NCBI GenBank assembly: GCA_005223375.1
Contig: RXOD01004805.1
Coordinates: forward strand, 1 to 18,167
Reading direction: 5' to 3'
DNA length: 18,167 bases
Source: Amoebophrya sp. AT5.2
Lineage: Eukaryota > Sar > Dinophyceae > Syndiniales > Amoebophryaceae
Part shown: in pieces, positions 16,601 to 18,167 of the stretch
How positions within the stretch are numbered: position 1 is the first letter of the stretch
Layout of the letters: every line of letters begins with the position of its first letter
Notes under the pieces: generated by a model
Seen by the model: the letters and a program-made list of their open reading frames with translations, nothing else
Told to the model about the DNA's origin: nothing
Databases searched by the model: none
Made by a program: the position numbers and the translations under genes

Positions 16601-17448
16601 ACGAGACGGAGAAGGAGCGCGACCACGTGCGCTGCGAGGTGGACACTTCCCGGACCGCCATCAACGGCGCGGTGGTCACGCCCCACTACCCGGAGCCCGG
16701 CGACGTGCACATGCGGGTGATGCTCTCTCTCGACCCGAAGCTGGAGACCATCCCCGAGGTGCTCCTGGACTACGGGCTGCACAAGTCGCCGGAGATGCTC
16801 CTCCAGATCATGCAGTCGGAGGAGGTGAAGTCAGAACTGCTGCGCTCGGTCGCGTACAAAGACCGCTACTGCGACGTGGACGACTTGTACTACGTGCGGT
16901 TACGGAAAGACATCGAGGATCACTTTCCGTCGCAGTACAAGCTGCCCCCGGTGCAGCAGCGAAAGGTGGTCGCGGGCGTGAACGCAAAGTTGGGGCTGCG
17001 GGTGCGGCGGGGGATCGATTGGCTCAAGGGACGGAAAGTGTGGAGCTGCATTGACGGGAACAAGGTAAAGGAGCCATCATCATCCTCACCTCTGGCGGGG
17101 GCAGTAGACATGCCCTTCCAGTTCGTGCCCATCGCAGCAAAGAATGACAGCAACATTCCGACGTACCGCCTGCTGTCGGATGCGGAACTTGAGGCCGCAG
17201 ATTCGCCGAAAACGGATGGAAGTAACCTACCCGACGCGGCATTCGGGGAGTTTTACACAGGTACGATTGTGTCAGTGAATGTGAAGGAGAAGACCTGCAG
17301 GGTCGAATACAAGTACACGAACGTGTGGGGCGCGACCTACTGCGAGGTGTTTGACGGGTACAGGATCGGAAAAAATGGCAAGTACGATTTGGGAGTGTGG
17401 TTTCCCGGTGAAGACAAGACGGACGAAGACGATAGAATGGCGTCGTGA
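13642..17448 (+). CDS. Split START-like lipid-binding protein with Tudor-like C-terminus (1,268 aa)
   Basis: The start is the first ATG (A at -3); an in-frame ATG at 13672 is an alternative. Residues 1-70 are disordered and residues 75-210 are helical. A START/Bet v1-like fold begins near 214: strand DIKIRYR (221-227), HTISDIVLR (257-265), then the diagnostic helix-turn E290-I-D-L-x3-W297-L-P299, R334-D335 and a strand around AVLVGSVSV. Residues about 400-980 are acidic, Ser-rich and mostly low complexity. The missing START end seems to resume at 985-1065: VRCEV, AINGAVVTPHYP, then D1031-P-K-L-x3-P with the long C-terminal helix LLDYGLHKSPEMLL. Residues 1203-1262 (FYTGTIVSVN, CRVEY, DGYRIGKNGKYDLG) look like a Tudor/SH3-type barrel. 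START domains bind lipids or sterols in a cavity; the ligand is unknown. No signal peptide or membrane segment is seen. Confidence 0.85.
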   Translation: MTISLENTNAMPEAEGASAPAGNKQWRADASPQGPAPAAPLPGVARKQNSSIAPPRHQTGDHSDYNSSEADDNPYYDALAAFLFWKSYLPEDAIAALHRSYDRELKESAPAPGPGPLQQFEVSSGKSILDKVIRKGHAPAFAAAVEVLLKDDAEADARFDVAAIQFVDSSALAAEFKAGQWLDELRATAKRINVLKDGYLLNISPEQEKRENWVTVEPTPDIKIRYRLEDRPNPAAAKGVKKGTSADVAPAKSQVLHTISDIVLRASDPEKAKKQHPGLDFFHLVILMKEIDLQTTWLPTMLGYGTEKSCTIDRPLPNQNFGFWGLALPFIAKRDILGRLDVFHLLPKNEGANANTKSAGAAMNKMNPPSPTARRDNVASKATREQLFQQAVLVGSVSVNDLSDPVQAVSLFPELLSEFNGGVSAEVVAGDNLKGGFGPTRGIFEDAKKRALDSQNESSVAQLDHGHEKERLARLRVPKEKYKLQYIPPAFAGGQTKQEYAPSARRSSTSGRPSRNFGDTGDNDEEGRFPVQQVAPRRPKLKPQPTILTSGNFEDWVHMGHSAKASSMVLEQMRARLHQKKVRQSPSGWQREDVSSSSSSSLGAAAARPSTPFPNPKTKNAAALPKRQPSRLAEDLREAYAMLGGVGTFGTRDFGNLDLQEGEHRSSASSPGVESSCVTETESEAADVEENDEDDFATARGNLHARLAISCSGSGDDDHTSAQRKICSSEDSIFLKWQEQCGQSEDVAVELDAVPFFGFGSGKDLVQVRLEMPDVDSCGQILEDEEVDVLASSGEDDVEHRATQRISEGSHMANRIEDLDEYLEGDSDVISSSALFQKAATNTSKKPRPSGGKGGRDSSSSPSSYTSARRPNFVPVTTGSSRKLPAKRMSTLHEFLNFDEEEEEGRAEVVPATVDVKGQEEPKASVSVSPHPQPRSSQAIQKATTRPPATSTSSTPATPPTTLKASVAGEQPKCTSTEYEEIHMYYDETEKERDHVRCEVDTSRTAINGAVVTPHYPEPGDVHMRVMLSLDPKLETIPEVLLDYGLHKSPEMLLQIMQSEEVKSELLRSVAYKDRYCDVDDLYYVRLRKDIEDHFPSQYKLPPVQQRKVVAGVNAKLGLRVRRGIDWLKGRKVWSCIDGNKVKEPSSSSPLAGAVDMPFQFVPIAAKNDSNIPTYRLLSDAELEAADSPKTDGSNLPDAAFGEFYTGTIVSVNVKEKTCRVEYKYTNVWGATYCEVFDGYRIGKNGKYDLGVWFPGEDKTDEDDRMAS
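14281..16840 (+). other. START-like domain with internal ~580-residue insert
   Basis: The two candidate halves are nt about 14281-14840 and 16594-16840. The segment between them encodes polar, acidic sequence with poly-Ser and poly-Glu runs in the same frame without a stop. The insert falls late in the fold, between central strands and the last strand plus C-terminal helix. I infer this from the order of family-typical motifs, not from an alignment. Confidence 0.5.
17248..17430 (+). other. Tudor/SH3-like barrel at the end of gene 4
   Basis: About 60 residues alternate short beta-strands and turns: FYTGTIVSV, a polar turn, CRVEYKYT, TYCEVFDGYRI and GKYDLGVWF. This is the usual layout of Tudor-like domains, which bind methylated lysine or arginine or RNA. 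I cannot see a clear aromatic cage, so the ligand stays open. Confidence 0.35.
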
Positions 17449-17452
17449 TAGA

Positions 17453-17597
17453 AATAAATTAAGAAGTGATAGTGAAGCGGGCTGCTCACTAACTTTTGTT
17501 GTGGACGAAGAAGAAAAATATAATAAAAGCTTGCGCGCGGCCGACGTCCGATTCCAATCATGTACTCCCCGTAAGAGAAAAACATCAGATCAATAAA
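17453..17597 (+). terminator. Three AATAAA polyadenylation-signal-like hexamers
   Basis: AATAAA occurs at 17453-17458, 17522-17527 and 17592-17597, that is 5, 74 and 144 bases after the gene 4 stop, in AT-rich DNA. It is a plausible 3' end region. None was found after genes 1, 2 or 3, so this organism may not depend on the hexamer. Confidence 0.35.
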
Positions 17598-18127
17598 AGA
17601 AGATAGATACGATACGATTTGCACGGACGACCGACGAGTCGGGCATGGTACTCCACGTCCACGTCTACATCCATCACACGAGGATCTCCATAGACGACAT
17701 AATTCAAGCGAAGTGGCAGTATTCACTTTTTCATGCTGTGGCATACCCTGCCACCGTGTGTTTTCCAAGAAGATGCAAGACGCACATGGACACGACGTTC
17801 CACAAATTTTATATATAGAAACCCCAGAATTTTGCTTGCAGGTTCAGGTACGTATTGCGGGATACAGTACATTGCATGTTTGTTCCGGTGCCATCGATGG
17901 AGGCGGTGATGATCTGAGCCTCCTCCAGTGAGTACCGTTTCTGTTACTGATCAGCGGCAGCGGTGCCAGCAGGATGCCAGCATCTGCATCTTCATCTCGT
18001 TCTCGACCTTCCTTCGTGCTGCCATAACCTCGATTCGTGACGTTTTTTTCCTTGTAATCTACCCCCGAAAAATATTTCTAGAGTAGCCCATACTCGCATA
18101 GGTCGTCGGTAGCCGAAAGCTGGTAGG
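17598..18127. other. Right-hand spacer
   Basis: No convincing gene. It contains TATATATA at 17810-17817, an acceptor-like TTTTGCTTGCAG (17831-17842) close to a donor-like CAG-GTACGT, a donor-like GTGAGT near 17928, and AAATATTT at 18070-18077. These could belong to the promoter and a 5' exon of a gene to the right. An open frame running to 17931 has no early ATG and is not called. Confidence 0.45.
17810..17817 (+). promoter_or_regulatory. TATA-like element TATATATA
   Basis: An eight-base TA alternation in AT-rich DNA between gene 4 and the candidate next gene. It resembles the element before gene 4. It lies about 310 bases from the ATG at 18128, so a 5' exon or a longer UTR would be needed. 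Confidence 0.22.
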
Positions 18128-18167
18128 ATGCGGGCTTCGGGTTCTCTCGTGGCCGCCACGGCGGCGG
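18128..18167 (+). CDS. Possible start of next gene, 3'-partial
   Basis: An ATG at 18128 (A at -3) opens a frame that runs to the right edge and reads MRASGSLVAATAA. Base composition changes here from mixed spacer to GC-rich, as in the four large genes. The Ala-rich, mildly hydrophobic start could be a signal or transit peptide, but 13 residues are too few to say. Confidence 0.25.
   Translation, partial: MRASGSLVAATAA

Noticed and set aside
17064..17104. Possible short intron in gene 4 (AAG-GTAAAG … GGCAG).
   Set aside because: Removing it would bring TAG directly in frame, while reading through gives a continuous protein.
17713..17931. 72-codon frame in the right spacer.
   Set aside because: It starts at GTG, has its first ATG only at 17773, and shows splice-like signals inside. 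It is too weak for a gene call.

Overview
The window looks like nuclear DNA of a single-celled eukaryote, GC-rich in its genes and visibly richer in A+T between them. It carries four very long open frames (about 870 to 1,500 codons), all on the + strand, head to tail, with spacers of about 0.75, 1.45 and 1.0 kb. None is visibly interrupted by introns. The proteins are eukaryotic in style: compact folded islands separated by long Ser-, Asp/Glu- and Gln-rich linkers. There are no bacterial-type operons or Shine-Dalgarno sites, and the starts sit in Kozak-like contexts (A at -3). Stops used are TGA (three genes) and TAG (one), so the standard code fits. Long one-way runs of uninterrupted genes are known from dinoflagellate-lineage alveolates and kinetoplastids. 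The START-like family seen in gene 4 is, to my knowledge, common in alveolates and stramenopiles. I lean towards an alveolate-type protist, but the sequence does not prove it.

Layout: (1) 3-2648, 3' part of a helical-repeat protein that may be a karyopherin (importin/exportin) relative. (2) 3398-6682, a large acidic protein I do not recognise. (3) 8139-12632, a 1,497-residue protein with about 900 residues of mostly disordered sequence, a cysteine cluster and a C-terminal alpha/beta-hydrolase with a G-I-S-T-G nucleophile elbow. (4) 13642-17448, a 1,268-residue protein with a START-like lipid-binding domain that appears split by an insert of about 580 residues, followed by a Tudor/SH3-like C-terminal barrel. 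From 17449 to the right edge is a 3' flank with three AATAAA hexamers, a TATA-like stretch and a possible start of the next gene at 18128.

Nothing shows that the four genes share one pathway; in such genomes neighbours are often unrelated. The most interesting items are the split START domain with its Tudor-like tail, the alpha/beta-hydrolase at the end of a giant disordered protein with an exactly repeated seven-residue motif, and a 187-codon basic open frame crossing the first spacer. I saw no rRNA, tRNA, CRISPR array, transposon or recognisable viral gene.
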